Origin: Psychroserpens sp. NJDZ02
GTDB taxonomy: Bacteria > Bacteroidota > Bacteroidia > Flavobacteriales > Flavobacteriaceae
Direction of reading: 5' to 3'
Assembly (NCBI RefSeq): GCF_004843725.1
Contig: NZ_CP039451.1
Span: forward strand, 308,501-372,500
Length of the DNA stretch: 64,000 nucleotides
The first letter of the stretch is position 1, and every line of letters begins with the position of its first letter. The notes below the pieces were generated by a model. The model saw only the letters and a list, made by a program, of their open reading frames with translations. It searched no databases and was not told the origin of the DNA. Shown here piece after piece: positions 23,969 through 35,275 of this stretch. Both the position numbers and the translations under genes were made by a program.

Positions 23969-24745
23969 TTATTTGAGATTAGAACGCATGGAAAACACTA
24001 AGTTTTCACCAGATTTGGACTGCTCAAAATCTAATGCATTTAGTCTGTCATTCACTAAATCGGTAACACCTGGCGCATAATTTTCATGAAGCTCTAAAAA
24101 ACCGAATTTAGTTTTGGATAGCCAATATTGATAATTTTGTTCAAAAACAACTTTTTCGGCACCTTCAACATCTATTTTCAGAATATCGATTGTTTTAATA
24201 TCATACTCTAACATAATGGCATCCAAACTATAGCCTCTAAATTCTTTAGAATCATCTAAAGCTTCAACCACTCTAAACGCCCATTTTCCCGCATTCTTAT
24301 CTAAAATTTTTAAATCCGTATTTATATGCCAAAGTCCGCCTTCAACAATATATACATTTTCAAAATGAGCGGTATTCTTTTTAAGAATTTCAATATTTGA
24401 AGGATCAGGTTCTATTGCAATAAGTTTAGCATTTTTAAACTTGTTTTTAAAATAAACTATAGAATACCCACAATTAGAGCCGGCGTCTATAATATTATTA
24501 ACCTCTTCTGGAAATTTGACGTTATAGTCTTCTTCAATAAAAATTTGTTTGAATATTTTAAAATCGGAAGTCTTTGGTCTTAAGTAAATTTCATTTTGAT
24601 AACCTTTCAGTTTTAACCTTAAATAGGGCGTCTTGCTTTTAAGAGTAAACAATAATTTAATGTACTGAATCACACCAAGTAAATATATCCACTTAGGGAT
24701 CCATTTAATTTGTGAAGCTTTAAATATTATTTTTTTGAATATCAT
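23969..24745 (-). CDS. FkbM family SAM-dependent methyltransferase
   Basis: A Rossmann-type methyltransferase fold starts at about residue 85 with IIDAGSNCGYSIVYFK (motif I), followed by LIAIEPDPSNIEILKKN and IDILKIDVEGAEKVVF, the hallmark of the FkbM family. The N-terminal 70 residues are basic and partly hydrophobic (IPKWIYLLGVIQYIKLLF), perhaps membrane-associating. Members methylate hydroxyls on sugars or other secondary metabolites. No sugar-biosynthesis gene is immediately adjacent, so the substrate is unknown. The gene appears to be transcribed alone. Confidence 0.88.
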   Translation of the reverse strand: MIFKKIIFKASQIKWIPKWIYLLGVIQYIKLLFTLKSKTPYLRLKLKGYQNEIYLRPKTSDFKIFKQIFIEEDYNVKFPEEVNNIIDAGSNCGYSIVYFKNKFKNAKLIAIEPDPSNIEILKKNTAHFENVYIVEGGLWHINTDLKILDKNAGKWAFRVVEALDDSKEFRGYSLDAIMLEYDIKTIDILKIDVEGAEKVVFEQNYQYWLSKTKFGFLELHENYAPGVTDLVNDRLNALDFEQSKSGENLVFSMRSNLK

Positions 24746-24775
24746 TTGTATTATTAAAAGTATAACCTCTACTTT

Positions 24776-25717
24776 TTAAAGCTTAATAATACTCCTTTTA
24801 GCCTCCTCAAACTCAGTAACCATGTCTTTAACAATCTCAGCCACTGGTTTTATATCGTGAATTAATCCTGCTATTTGACCAATCTCTAGTTCTCCATCGT
24901 CTAAGTCTCCTTCAAACATACCTTTTTTAGCACGTGCACGACCTAAAAATGCTTTAAGTTCTTCGGTTGTTGGTCCTGTTTTATAAAAATCTTCAAGTTG
25001 TTGGTAAAACTTATTTTTAATTAATCTTACTGGCGCTAATTCTTTTAACGTTAACTGGGTGTCACCTTCCTTAGTATCAACCACGACTTGCTTAAACGCC
25101 TGATGCGCACTACTTTCTGTACTAGCGACAAATCGACTTCCGACTTGCACACCATCTGCTCCTAAAACTAAACAAGCTAACATTGCTTTTCCTGTGGCAA
25201 TACCACCTGCAGCTATTAACGGAATATCCAATTGCTCAGCAACCATTGGTATTAAAGTTAGCGTCGTCGTTTCGTCACGACCATTATGTCCTCCTGCTTC
25301 AAAACCTTCTGCAACAATAGCATCCACACCTGCTCCTTGCGCTTTTAAAGCAAACTTAACACTACTAACCACATGCACCACTGTTATCCCTTTGTCTTGC
25401 AACCATTTGGTCCACGTTTTTGGGTTTCCTGCAGAAGTAAATACAATCTTAACCTCTTCTTCCACGATAATATTCATGATTTCTTCAATGTTAGGATATA
25501 ACATTGGAACATTAACACCAAAAGGTTTATCTGTTGCTTTTTTACATTTTTGAATATGATCTCTTAACACGTCTGGATACATACTTCCGGCACCAATCAA
25601 TCCTAATATTCCAGAATTACTTGCTGCTGACGCTAATTTCCAACCACTATTCCAAATCATTCCTGCTTGAATAATTGGATGTTTAATATTGAAGAGTCTT
25701 GTTATTTTATTTTGCAT
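24776..25717 (-). CDS. Nitronate monooxygenase / FabK-like flavoprotein
   Basis: This TIM-barrel FMN protein of the 2-nitropropane dioxygenase family starts HPIIQAGMIWNSGWKLASAASNSGILGLIGAG. The phosphate-binding region reads AAGGIATGKAMLACLVLGADGVQVGSRF, and AEGFEAGGHNGR provides the usual catalytic-type histidine region. FabK enoyl-ACP reductases and nitronate monooxygenases share this fold; from sequence alone I cannot decide between them, though the length of 313 and AGGHNGR favour the nitronate monooxygenase group. It is followed closely by a T9SS subtilase but has no evident functional link to it. Confidence 0.88.
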   Translation of the reverse strand: MQNKITRLFNIKHPIIQAGMIWNSGWKLASAASNSGILGLIGAGSMYPDVLRDHIQKCKKATDKPFGVNVPMLYPNIEEIMNIIVEEEVKIVFTSAGNPKTWTKWLQDKGITVVHVVSSVKFALKAQGAGVDAIVAEGFEAGGHNGRDETTTLTLIPMVAEQLDIPLIAAGGIATGKAMLACLVLGADGVQVGSRFVASTESSAHQAFKQVVVDTKEGDTQLTLKELAPVRLIKNKFYQQLEDFYKTGPTTEELKAFLGRARAKKGMFEGDLDDGELEIGQIAGLIHDIKPVAEIVKDMVTEFEEAKRSIIKL

Positions 25718-25764
25718 TATTAAAATGTTGAATATTAAATTTATGACTTAAAACTTATGACCGC

Positions 25765-27399
25765 TTATTTTTTTATAATCTTTCTAGTGACGGATAAATA
25801 TTGAGCTTCTATTTTCATTAAATACACGCCTTTAGCTAAAGCGGATGTATTAATACTTTTATGACTTGTTGTTATTTTACTATCCATGACCTGCTTTCCT
25901 AAGACATCATATAATCGTACGCTAGCGTCTTTAAATCGACTAGATAATTGTATATTTAATTGTTCCGCTACAGGATTAGGATACACTTTAAGTGTAGTAC
26001 TTTCGGCTTCAAAATTATCTACAGATAATAGCCCGTCTGCTAATGCTAAACTTAAATCAGGAATACCATATCCTAAAAAATAATCTGGCGTAGTGTATTG
26101 CGAAGCTGACTCACGTACTAATTGCATAATTTCTGCATTTGACTTTGTGGGTAAGGCTTGCCATAAACAGACAATACCTCCAGCTAAAATTGGCGAACTA
26201 AACGAAGTTCCATTTAACGTTATAATAGCATCATTAGTACCTATCACGTAACTAGCTTGGCCTTGAGCTACAACATCCGGCTTTTGAGTGGGTTGTGTAC
26301 TGTTTCCTGTACTGCTAAATGACGCATACATACCATTAGCTTGCACAGCACCAATACTAAAAACTCCTGCAGCATCCGCTGGTGCCCCAACAATCTGCCA
26401 ACTACCTCCTCCAAAATTTCCTGCAGAGTTAACCACTAAAATTCCTTTTTCGAAAGCAATATTAGCTCCTTTTGTAATATATGCCGTGTTTCCATCCATC
26501 TGAGCTGGTGTATAACTATAATTAGGATTATCAAAGGTGGTATACCCTAAAGATGAATTAATAACATCAACCCCTAAACTATCCGCACGTTCTGCTGCTT
26601 CTACCCAAAGACTTTCTTCCAAAGGTGTTTCTGTCTCAGCATTTTCTGTTCTGAATAAATAATAATTAGCATCTGGAGCAGTACCTACAAATTGATCTTG
26701 AATAAAACCCGCCATATCACTAAGCACCCAAGTCCCATGAGAATTACCGGTGTAGGCATAGACATCGGTATTGCGATCTACAAAATCATAACCTCCTAAA
26801 ATTCCGTTAGCATCTCTTAAACGTTGAAACCCATTCATGGTATTTACACTAGGAAAACCAGCATCTATGACAGCAACGGTCATACCAGTTCCAGTATAGT
26901 CATCACTATGTTGATGTAAGTCGTCTACGCCTATCATACGCACCTGATTTGTAGCATTACCATATGTGAAGTCTGTTAAACTAGCTTCAAAATCATGTTT
27001 ATTTTGATTTGCACCTGGTCTAGCATTTAAACTAGCATCTGCATAAGTTATGCTACTAACAACTAAATCACCATTAACGGTGACCGTTAATAAAGCATTT
27101 ATATCAGCTTGTGTTCCTAGTACATGTAAGGCATTAAACCATTTTGATTTTGAAACCACAGTAATACCTGTTTGAGATTTTATGGAAGTAATATAAGTCT
27201 CATCCACAGGTACATCTCTAAAATCCACACTAACGTTATGTGCGGCTTTTCTATCCAATGCCTTTTGAGTTAAAATTGAAATAGGATTAGCTAATGCTGT
27301 TACACTATCCGGTTTACCCGTTAAATAAACCCAAGCATGCTCTTGAGCACACAAACAAGACGAGTAAATGACTAGTATTAAAAAGTAAACGTGTTTCAT
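25765..27399 (-). CDS. Subtilisin-like (S8) protease with a T9SS sorting domain
   Basis: After a signal peptide (residues 1-18, ending CLCAQ) and a pro-region of about 130 residues lies an S8 catalytic domain. It has D179 in VAVIDAGFP, H221 in NSHGTWV and the serine in LNGTSFSSPILAGG near residue 400; the oxyanion asparagine is in VVNSAGNFGG. The C-terminal 75 residues (LKVYPNPVAEQLNIQL, then VRLYDVLGKQVMDS and a basic end) are a type A T9SS signal. It is therefore secreted across the outer membrane. The substrate is unknown; degradation of external protein is likely. Confidence 0.93.
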   Translation of the reverse strand: MKHVYFLILVIYSSCLCAQEHAWVYLTGKPDSVTALANPISILTQKALDRKAAHNVSVDFRDVPVDETYITSIKSQTGITVVSKSKWFNALHVLGTQADINALLTVTVNGDLVVSSITYADASLNARPGANQNKHDFEASLTDFTYGNATNQVRMIGVDDLHQHSDDYTGTGMTVAVIDAGFPSVNTMNGFQRLRDANGILGGYDFVDRNTDVYAYTGNSHGTWVLSDMAGFIQDQFVGTAPDANYYLFRTENAETETPLEESLWVEAAERADSLGVDVINSSLGYTTFDNPNYSYTPAQMDGNTAYITKGANIAFEKGILVVNSAGNFGGGSWQIVGAPADAAGVFSIGAVQANGMYASFSSTGNSTQPTQKPDVVAQGQASYVIGTNDAIITLNGTSFSSPILAGGIVCLWQALPTKSNAEIMQLVRESASQYTTPDYFLGYGIPDLSLALADGLLSVDNFEAESTTLKVYPNPVAEQLNIQLSSRFKDASVRLYDVLGKQVMDSKITTSHKSINTSALAKGVYLMKIEAQYLSVTRKIIKK

Positions 27400-27424
27400 A
27401 GCAGTAACATTTAGTTACTGCAAT

Positions 27425-28615
27425 TTAAGAAATTACACCTGAACCAACTAATTCTTCATCCAAATACCAAGCTACAAACTGCCCTTCCGTTATGGCCGAC
27501 TGCGGGTTTTCAAATTCGACATACAAACCTGATTCTAATTTATGTAAGGTTGCATTTTCTAAAGGCTGTCTATATCTAATCCTTGCTAAAACAGACATTG
27601 TTTCGCCTGTTTTTAAGGCTAAATCTTCTCGCACCCAATGCAATTCTTCATTAGAGACAAACAATGCACTTTTGTATAATCCAGGGTGAGATGTTCCTTG
27701 ACCTGTATAAATAACATTCTCTTTTACATCTGTATCAATAACAAATAATGGTTCTACTGTTCCACCCACTGCTAATCCTTTACGTTGTCCTTTAGTAAAA
27801 TAATGTGCGCCTTGATGTTTACCCATTATTTTTCCTTGAGACACTTCATAACTAGGCTTTCTTGAGTGGTATTGTAAAGCTTCTAATTTAGAATTAAAGC
27901 TTGGAACTGTTTCATTATAAAACGCATTATCCCTTGGAATTTCTACAATAACACCTTCCTTTGGTTTAAGTTGTTGTTGTAAAAATTCTGGTAATCTTAC
28001 TTTTCCTATAAAACATAACCCTTGAGAATCTTTTTTATCTGCGGTAGTCAGTTCTTGCTCTTTTGCTATTGCTCTCACTTGAGGTTTCAACAATTCCCCA
28101 ACAGGAAACAGCGCTTTTGCTAGTTGCTCCTGAGATAATTGACATAAAAAATAAGATTGATCTTTATTTGGATCTTGACCAGCCAATAGCTGATGTACTT
28201 CTTTACCATCCTTGGTAATTGTTGTTTTTCTGCAATAATGACCTGTTGCTACATAATCGGCACCTAAGTCTAATGCTATTTTCATAAAGACATCAAATTT
28301 GATCTCTCTATTACATAACACATCAGGATTTGGAGTGCGTCCTTTTTCATACTCGTCAAACATATAGTCCACAATACGTTCTTTATATTGCTCGCTTAAA
28401 TCTACGGTTTGAAATGGAATCCCTAATTTTTCTGCAACCAACATTGCATCATTACTATCATCTAACCAAGGACATTCGTCAGAAATAGTAACTGAGTCAT
28501 CATGCCAGTTTTTCATAAAAAGTCCAATAACCTCATATCCTTGTTCCTGTAATAAATAAGCAGCAACACTAGAATCTACACCTCCTGACAAACCAACAAT
28601 AACTCTCTTTTTCAT
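27425..28615 (-). CDS. mnmA: tRNA-uridine 2-sulfurtransferase MnmA
   Basis: MnmA thiolates U34 of tRNAs for Lys, Glu and Gln. The PP-loop motif is [12 protein letters not shown] near the N-terminus. The first catalytic cysteine is in [12 protein letters not shown] and the second in [10 protein letters not shown], with HYCRK between them. The C-terminal beta barrel ends in a normal position. A longer frame opens at TTG 28669, but I start at ATG 28615. The extra 18 codons are not conserved-looking, and the TATCTTTG promoter box falls inside them. Confidence 0.95.
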   Translation of the reverse strand: MKKRVIVGLSGGVDSSVAAYLLQEQGYEVIGLFMKNWHDDSVTISDECPWLDDSNDAMLVAEKLGIPFQTVDLSEQYKERIVDYMFDEYEKGRTPNPDVLCNREIKFDVFMKIALDLGADYVATGHYCRKTTITKDGKEVHQLLAGQDPNKDQSYFLCQLSQEQLAKALFPVGELLKPQVRAIAKEQELTTADKKDSQGLCFIGKVRLPEFLQQQLKPKEGVIVEIPRDNAFYNETVPSFNSKLEALQYHSRKPSYEVSQGKIMGKHQGAHYFTKGQRKGLAVGGTVEPLFVIDTDVKENVIYTGQGTSHPGLYKSALFVSNEELHWVREDLALKTGETMSVLARIRYRQPLENATLHKLESGLYVEFENPQSAITEGQFVAWYLDEELVGSGVIS

Positions 28616-28635
28616 GACTACATTTAAATAAAGTG

Positions 28636-28669
28636 CAAAGATAAGTCTTTCTTGAAAATTTACTACCAA
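28636..28669 (-). promoter_or_regulatory. Candidate promoter of mnmA
   Basis: TATCTTTG (28643-28636 on the minus strand) fits TAnnTTTG, and TTG lies 23 bp further upstream. The -7 box is about 21 bp from the ATG at 28615. Confidence 0.4.
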
Positions 28670-28761
28670 TTACATCGTATTGGATTACCACACTAACCTG
28701 CTAAAAAACAATTATTTAAAAATTTTAACAAATCTTTAAATAATTATGTTTAATCTTTTTA

Positions 28762-28769
28762 TAGATTTG
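28762..28769 (+). promoter_or_regulatory. TAnnTTTG -7 box of the fasciclin gene
   Basis: TAGATTTG lies 27 bp before the ATG at 28797. It falls inside an upstream frame extension that starts at 28746, which supports the shorter reading. No clear -33 box was found. Confidence 0.4.
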
Positions 28770-28796
28770 TTAAACAAACAGTATAAAATAATTTTT

Positions 28797-29771
28797 ATGA
28801 AAACAATCAAAAATTTATCCCTCGTATTTTTAGCATTTGTTACATTATGGTCTTGTAGTGACGATGACGATGCAACAACACCGACAACAACACAAGAATT
28901 GAATATTGTCGAAACCGCACAAGCAACTCCAAGCCTAAGTATTTTAGTAGAAGCTGTTGTGCAAGCAGGATTAGTAGACGCCCTATCGGCTTCAGGAAGT
29001 CGTACCGTATTAGCACCAACCAATGACGCTTTTACCGCATTTTTACAAGCAAATGGTTTTGCTACACTTGCAGATGTTCCAAATGACGTATTACAAGAAA
29101 TTTTATTAAATCATGTTATTGATGATGCAAACATCATGTCTTCAGACTTAGCAGGAGCGACAGGTTACACCAATACATTAGCTTCAGGACCTAATAGCAC
29201 AAATCTGAGTATCTTTTGGGACGGAACAGACGGTGTCACTTTTAATGGTGCATCAAGCGTGGCACTAGCAGACATTTCTACATCAAACGGAATTGTACAT
29301 GTCGTGGATGCCGTAATTGATTTACCAACTATTGCAACTTTTGCAACAACAAACCCAGCGTTAACTAACTTGGTTGCAGCATTACAATATGCAGATACAG
29401 GTATGCCAACAGTACCTTACATTGACACTGTATCAGATGCAACAGCTGGACCATTTACAGTATTTGCGCCAACTGATGCTGCTTTTGGTAACCTATTAGT
29501 AGAATTAGAAGTTGATGCATTAACAGATATAGCTACATCAACTATAGATGCCGCATTAACCTATCATATTGTAAACGCTAACGTGCAATCATCAATGTTA
29601 GCTAGTGGACCAGTAACGACTCTTGGAGGCGATCTCACTGCCGATGCGACACTTTTTACACTTACAGATGTAAATGATAGAGTTAGTAATATAGTTACAA
29701 CATTAGTGGATATTCAAGCTGTAAACGGTGTAGTACATGTTATAGATAACGTATTATTACCGCAATTATAA
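28797..29771 (+). CDS. Fasciclin (FAS1) domain lipoprotein
   Basis: The signal peptide ends in LWSCSDDDD, with the lipobox cysteine followed by aspartates, a surface-export-like signal in Bacteroidota lipoproteins. Two FAS1 domains follow. The first has TVLAPTNDAFTAFLQANG and then GIVHVVDAVIDLP; the second has FTVFAPTDAAFGNLL and then GVVHVIDNVLLP. FAS1 domains mediate adhesion to surfaces or carbohydrates. I start at MKTIKNLSLV because it begins the lipoprotein signal. The gene is monocistronic, with a strong hairpin terminator downstream. Confidence 0.93.
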   Translation: MKTIKNLSLVFLAFVTLWSCSDDDDATTPTTTQELNIVETAQATPSLSILVEAVVQAGLVDALSASGSRTVLAPTNDAFTAFLQANGFATLADVPNDVLQEILLNHVIDDANIMSSDLAGATGYTNTLASGPNSTNLSIFWDGTDGVTFNGASSVALADISTSNGIVHVVDAVIDLPTIATFATTNPALTNLVAALQYADTGMPTVPYIDTVSDATAGPFTVFAPTDAAFGNLLVELEVDALTDIATSTIDAALTYHIVNANVQSSMLASGPVTTLGGDLTADATLFTLTDVNDRVSNIVTTLVDIQAVNGVVHVIDNVLLPQL

Positions 29772-29811
29772 AAGACACATGTTTTAACAATCTACTAGTT
29801 TGACTAAATAG

Positions 29812-29846
29812 AAAAACGCCTTAATGATATATTAAGGCGTTTTTTA
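29812..29846. terminator. Bidirectional terminator between convergent genes
   Basis: AAAAACGCCTTAAT pairs with ATTAAGGCGTTTTT around a five-base loop. A runs on the left and T runs on the right let it stop both the fasciclin and the MORN-like transcripts. Confidence 0.88.
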
Positions 29847-29866
29847 TATTTTATTACCAGTTTACG

Positions 29867-30550
29867 TTATCCTTTTTTATCCAAATCCTTTTCTTCAACC
29901 AATTTACCAGTCTTATACCGTTTCCAAACACAACATTTAACATCGTCTCTATATTGCCCTTCTGTTGCAATTACCCCTTCTTTATTATAAGTTTTGTAAG
30001 CACCATCAAACTTATCTAATTTAAAAGTTGCACTTTTAAGCAACGTTCCATTTTCCGCATACCACTTAGATTCTCCATGTAACAATCCATCTTGATACTG
30101 CGCGTCCTCCGCTACCTGTCCATTTAAATAATACACTAAACGTTGTCCTTCTAAGGTTCCTTTATCGTTATATAACTCCTCCGTCATGACTTGGTCTGAC
30201 TTATTATGAAAAATCACCCATTTACCAATATGGTTACGACCTCGCATTCGGCCTTCACTAATTTTTTTTCCAGTACTAGCAAAAAAAACAACTTCTGCTA
30301 ATTCGTTATCATTATTAAATATTTTGGTCGCCGTTAATACTGGTTTATTATCAATGTTTTTGTAAAACTTAAAGGTTCCGATTTCTTTACCATGATCAAA
30401 TGCGCCTTCATATCTCACTACCTTTGTTTTAGTAAAATTCTTTTTCCATTGTCCATGACGTTGTCCATTAGCATCAAACTGATTTAAATTTTGTGCAAAT
30501 AATACAGTATTGGTTATTAAAACAATACATAGAATAATTAGTTTTTTCAT
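29867..30550 (-). CDS. Exported MORN-like/YwqK-type repeat protein
   Basis: A signal peptide (IILCIVLITNTVLFAQ) is followed by repeated beta-hairpin units with G-x-x-x-G-x-W/Y or NGQ patterns: ANGQRHGQWKKN, GKKISEGRMRGRNHIGKW, NGQVAEDAQYQDGLLHGE, GVIATEGQYRDD. This is the MORN-like repeat of the YwqK (toxin_YwqK) family, common as secreted or envelope proteins in Bacteroidota. No cognate toxin is present, so the database label antitoxin should not be taken literally. Single gene on the minus strand. Confidence 0.85.
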   Translation of the reverse strand: MKKLIILCIVLITNTVLFAQNLNQFDANGQRHGQWKKNFTKTKVVRYEGAFDHGKEIGTFKFYKNIDNKPVLTATKIFNNDNELAEVVFFASTGKKISEGRMRGRNHIGKWVIFHNKSDQVMTEELYNDKGTLEGQRLVYYLNGQVAEDAQYQDGLLHGESKWYAENGTLLKSATFKLDKFDGAYKTYNKEGVIATEGQYRDDVKCCVWKRYKTGKLVEEKDLDKKG

Positions 30551-30566
30551 TTTAAAAAATTTTATG

Positions 30567-30580
30567 GCGCTTTCGCGAAA
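30567..30580 (-). repeat. TTTCGCGAAAGCGC motif copy
   Basis: On the minus strand the site reads TTTCGCGAAAGCGC. It is closely related to the 14-mer at 37728, 58801 and 61900 and lies in the short gap upstream of the MORN-like gene. It is GC-rich against an AT-rich background. Confidence 0.55.
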
Positions 30581-30625
30581 ATCTTGCCTAATGGCTTAAC
30601 GTTAATACTTTAGATTTGTTATAAC

Positions 30626-30663
30626 AAAAAAGCTGCCAAACTAAAATTATAGTAGACAGCTTT
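30626..30663 (-). terminator. Terminator downstream of yidC
   Basis: On the minus strand AAAGCTGTC pairs with GGCAGCTTT, followed by six T. It lies about 20 bp past the yidC stop. Confidence 0.75.
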
Positions 30664-30683
30664 ATAAGTTCTATATAAAAAAA

Positions 30684-32594
30684 TTACTTTTTCTTATTCT
30701 TTTGTTGTGCTTGCGCTTGTTTTTGTTTTTCAGCTTGCTCCATCATTGTTTTCATTTTTTGCTGAAATTTACTTTCCTTTTTCGGTTTTGCTTTCTGAAC
30801 CTGAATATTAGCATGAATCTTATCTTCATCTAAAATAAAATTCTTGATCACTAATAAAATACCGATACTAATTAAGTTAGAGACAAAGTAATATAAACTT
30901 AAACCTGACGCATATTGGTTAAAGAAGATAAGCATCATAATTGGTGCAAAGTAAATCATGTACTTCATCATCTTAGCCATATCAGGCATCCCTTCTTGTG
31001 TTGGTGCTGACATTTGGTTTTGACCAGTCGTTAACTTCATGTAAAAGAAAATAGCGATGGCTGCTAAAATAGGGAACAAACTTACGTGATCTCCGTATAA
31101 TGGAATATGGAACGGTAATTCTGCTACAACATCATAAGATGATAAATCTTCTGCCCATAAAAACTTTTTCTGTCTTAAAGCAAAGGCAATTGGGAAAAAC
31201 ATAAATAACGCATAAAATACAGGCATTTGTATTAAAGCTGGTAAACATCCAGCCATAGGACTTGCCCCAGCTTTATTTTGAAGCGCCATAGTCTCTTGTT
31301 GCGCTTTCATTTTGTTATCCTTGTGCTTCTCTCTAATAGCATCCAATTCTGGCTTTAACACCTTCAGTTTCATCTGAGATAAGTACTGCTTGTACTGCAC
31401 AAAACTCATGGCTAACTTAATTAAGATTGTCATTACAATAATGGCAACACCATAAGGTAAGAATGAACTTAAGAAACCAAATAATGGGAAAAATAAATAC
31501 TTATTAATCCAACCAAAAATTCCCCATCCAAATTGTACACTCTCTGCTAAGTTATTATCGTATTGTTTTAAGATCTCACTATCTGTAGGACCATAATACA
31601 ACTTTAAATTGTTATTGATATTTGCCCCACTTAAAGCTAACGTTGTTTTTGAAGAAAACTGTTTAGTAAAAATAGAATCTTTAGCTTCATCTTCTACTAA
31701 ATTTTTAGAAGAAAAATCTACACTCTTAAACGGTTTGTCCGTCGTTAAAATAGAACTAAAAAAGTGTTGTCTATAAGATAACCAATCCACATCAGCTTCT
31801 GTCTCATCATCATCTCCTCCTTGAGATAATTTATCAACATCACCTTCTGCTTGATACGTTAGACGTGTATATCTATTTTCAAAGCTAATACTTTGATCAT
31901 GTCTATATGCTTTTTGAGTCCACTCTAAATTAATCGGAGCAGATGTATTTATTGCTGTTTCTAAACCTTGAGATTTCATAGTAAAATCTACCATGTATTG
32001 CTTAGGCTTAATCACATAGTTATATTCTAAAAAATTATTTTCAGCAGTTTTCAACTTCATTGATACAATAGTGTTGTCTCCACTTTTGCTTACTGTAGGT
32101 TGAAAATATAAATCTTTTGTATTTAAAGTTCTATTATCATTAGTTTGGAAATTGATATTAAAAATTGCATTTCCATTTTTCACTAAATAGATTGGAACAG
32201 AATCAAAATCTACAAAGTTTTTAAGCTTTACTTCTGATAAATGCCCCCCTTTAGTGTTAAACTTTAATTCTAAAACATCGTTACTAACCGTTAAATCATC
32301 ACCATTAAAAGTTGATGTTGCTGCAGAATAAGCAAAAGCCCCAATCTTAGATTGTAATGCCGCTACTTGAGCAGAATCTGTTGGTTTTGCGTAATCTAAG
32401 GCAGTTGTTGTTTTAGTATCTGTTTGTGCACTAGCTTCTGCTTTTTTATTAGCTTCAATTTGCGCTTTCTTTTCTGCTTCTTGTACTAGTCTTTCTTCTT
32501 CACTTGGCTGGTTTTGCCACATCATGAATAACAAGATTCCGAATATTAATACAAAACCTATTATCGACTTAACGTCTAGTTTTTTTTCTTCCAT
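30684..32594 (-). CDS. yidC: Membrane protein insertase YidC
   Basis: YidC inserts and folds inner-membrane proteins with or without SecYEG. It starts with a membrane helix (SIIGFVLIFGILLFMMW) and a charged linker, then a large periplasmic beta domain (about 75-350) as in Gram-negative YidC. The conserved 60KD_IMP core follows from about 370 to 590 (YGVAIIVMTILIKL, then GCLPALIQMPVFYALF and LYYFVSNLISI). The C-terminus is basic and glutamine/lysine-rich, a possible ribosome contact. It lies 82 bp downstream of pyrG on the same strand, an arrangement common in this family. Confidence 0.97.
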   Translation of the reverse strand: MEEKKLDVKSIIGFVLIFGILLFMMWQNQPSEEERLVQEAEKKAQIEANKKAEASAQTDTKTTTALDYAKPTDSAQVAALQSKIGAFAYSAATSTFNGDDLTVSNDVLELKFNTKGGHLSEVKLKNFVDFDSVPIYLVKNGNAIFNINFQTNDNRTLNTKDLYFQPTVSKSGDNTIVSMKLKTAENNFLEYNYVIKPKQYMVDFTMKSQGLETAINTSAPINLEWTQKAYRHDQSISFENRYTRLTYQAEGDVDKLSQGGDDDETEADVDWLSYRQHFFSSILTTDKPFKSVDFSSKNLVEDEAKDSIFTKQFSSKTTLALSGANINNNLKLYYGPTDSEILKQYDNNLAESVQFGWGIFGWINKYLFFPLFGFLSSFLPYGVAIIVMTILIKLAMSFVQYKQYLSQMKLKVLKPELDAIREKHKDNKMKAQQETMALQNKAGASPMAGCLPALIQMPVFYALFMFFPIAFALRQKKFLWAEDLSSYDVVAELPFHIPLYGDHVSLFPILAAIAIFFYMKLTTGQNQMSAPTQEGMPDMAKMMKYMIYFAPIMMLIFFNQYASGLSLYYFVSNLISIGILLVIKNFILDEDKIHANIQVQKAKPKKESKFQQKMKTMMEQAEKQKQAQAQQKNKKK

Positions 32595-32636
32595 AATTGT
32601 CTGGTTCCTCTTATTTGCAAGGAATAATTAATTAGT

Positions 32637-32669
32637 CAAATATACGACCACTTTTAAATAGGTGTCAAA
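32637..32669 (-). promoter_or_regulatory. Candidate promoter of yidC
   Basis: On the minus strand TTTG (32669-32666) and TATATTTG (32644-32637) are separated by 21 bp, matching the Bacteroidota -33/-7 pattern. The -33 box overlaps a short palindrome (GTGTCA/TGACAC) just after the pyrG stop, which could be a weak terminator or a control site. Confidence 0.55.
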
Positions 32670-32676
32670 TTGACAC

Positions 32677-34302
<1,626 letters not shown>

Positions 34303-34516
34303 TTAAACGCTTGCAAATTTATGGTTTTTAGTTGAAACTAAACCTGTTTACCGTTTTATTTTTGGAAGAATTTGGAATCCGCTTTTAAACGACGACTAGC
34401 TCAATAACAGCTTTAATTTTCTTGTTTATTTGAGTTAACTTCGTTTGATACTTGATATATAGTATTGCAAACGTAATATCAAAAAAAAATAACCCTTAGA
34501 CAAAAAAAACAAAAAC

Positions 34517-34991
34517 GTGCTTATCGACTTTCAAAATATCGCCTATTTAGAAACGGTAACGAAAGACAAAGACTTGCTTTTTCAGAAACAAAGAAGTTAA
34601 AAATTTTAAACAAGCTAAAACATTACGATACTAACTGGAACTATTCCAATCGAAATAGACTTACCTGAAAGCGATTTAGATACAATCTGTCAATGTGAAA
34701 ATAATAATACATTGCAACGTTATTTCTTCAAAAATTTTTCACACGAAAAAAATTTTAAAGTCTATTTAACAAAATGGAATTGAATCAACTATTGGAGAAT
34801 TTAAAACTGAAAAACAAAATGCCCATCGACATATGATTGTTGAATATCAAATTTTAAAAGAAAAGAATGTTGAGTTTAAGCAAAGAAACAAAAACTTAAA
34901 ATCTAATGGAATAAAAACCGAAACTACATTTGCTCAATTACTAGGAGTGCACGGAGATCCTTATCTTGAATTATTTAAGTTGGAAAACTAA
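34517..34991 (+). pseudogene. DUF4269 domain protein pseudogene
   Basis: Fragments in different frames line up with the DUF4269 family: LIDFQNIAYLETVTKDKDLLF first, then GTIPIEIDLPESDLDTICQC, then YFFKNFSHEKNFKVYLTK, and finally KQNAHRHMIVEYQILKEKN and FAQLLGVHGDPYLELFKLEN before a stop. At least two frameshifts and a missing segment in the middle prevent a continuous product. DUF4269 proteins are small cytosolic nucleotidyltransferase-like proteins of uncertain function. The remnant lies alone between pyrG and DUF3820. Confidence 0.85.
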
Positions 34992-35036
34992 TATCAAAAT
35001 GAATATCAAAAAAAAAATAACTACCTAAGACATCAC

Positions 35037-35273
35037 TTACCTAGGTTTTGGATACTGTTTCTTAATATTTCTAATCAAATCTTCCAACCCGTTAAGTTTA
35101 ACGGTATAAATAGTATCTAGCATCTCTCCTAGTTTTCCTTTTGGGAAGCCTTTGTTGTGATACCAAACCACGTAATATTCTGGTAAATCTATTAAAAAAC
35201 GGTCCTTATATTTCCCGAATGGCATTTTAGTGTGTGCCAATTTAATTAGAAACTCTTTATCTGGTTGTAGCAA
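35037..35273 (-). CDS. DUF3820 family protein
   Basis: The 78-residue protein has the DUF3820 signature KMPFGKYKDRFLIDLPEYYVVWYHNKGFPKGKLG. The family is small and predicted to bind nucleic acid or act as a quality-control module; the motif also occurs at the end of DnaQ-type exonucleases, as in the gene at 54961. It begins 2 bp after the DUF922 gene on the same strand, so the two are probably co-transcribed with the LysM gene upstream. Confidence 0.9.
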   Translation of the reverse strand: MLQPDKEFLIKLAHTKMPFGKYKDRFLIDLPEYYVVWYHNKGFPKGKLGEMLDTIYTVKLNGLEDLIRNIKKQYPKPR

Positions 35274-35275
35274 AA

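Noticed and set aside
29867..30550. Toxin-antitoxin system from the YwqK-type label
   Set aside because: No partner toxin is adjacent, and the protein is an exported MORN-like repeat protein.
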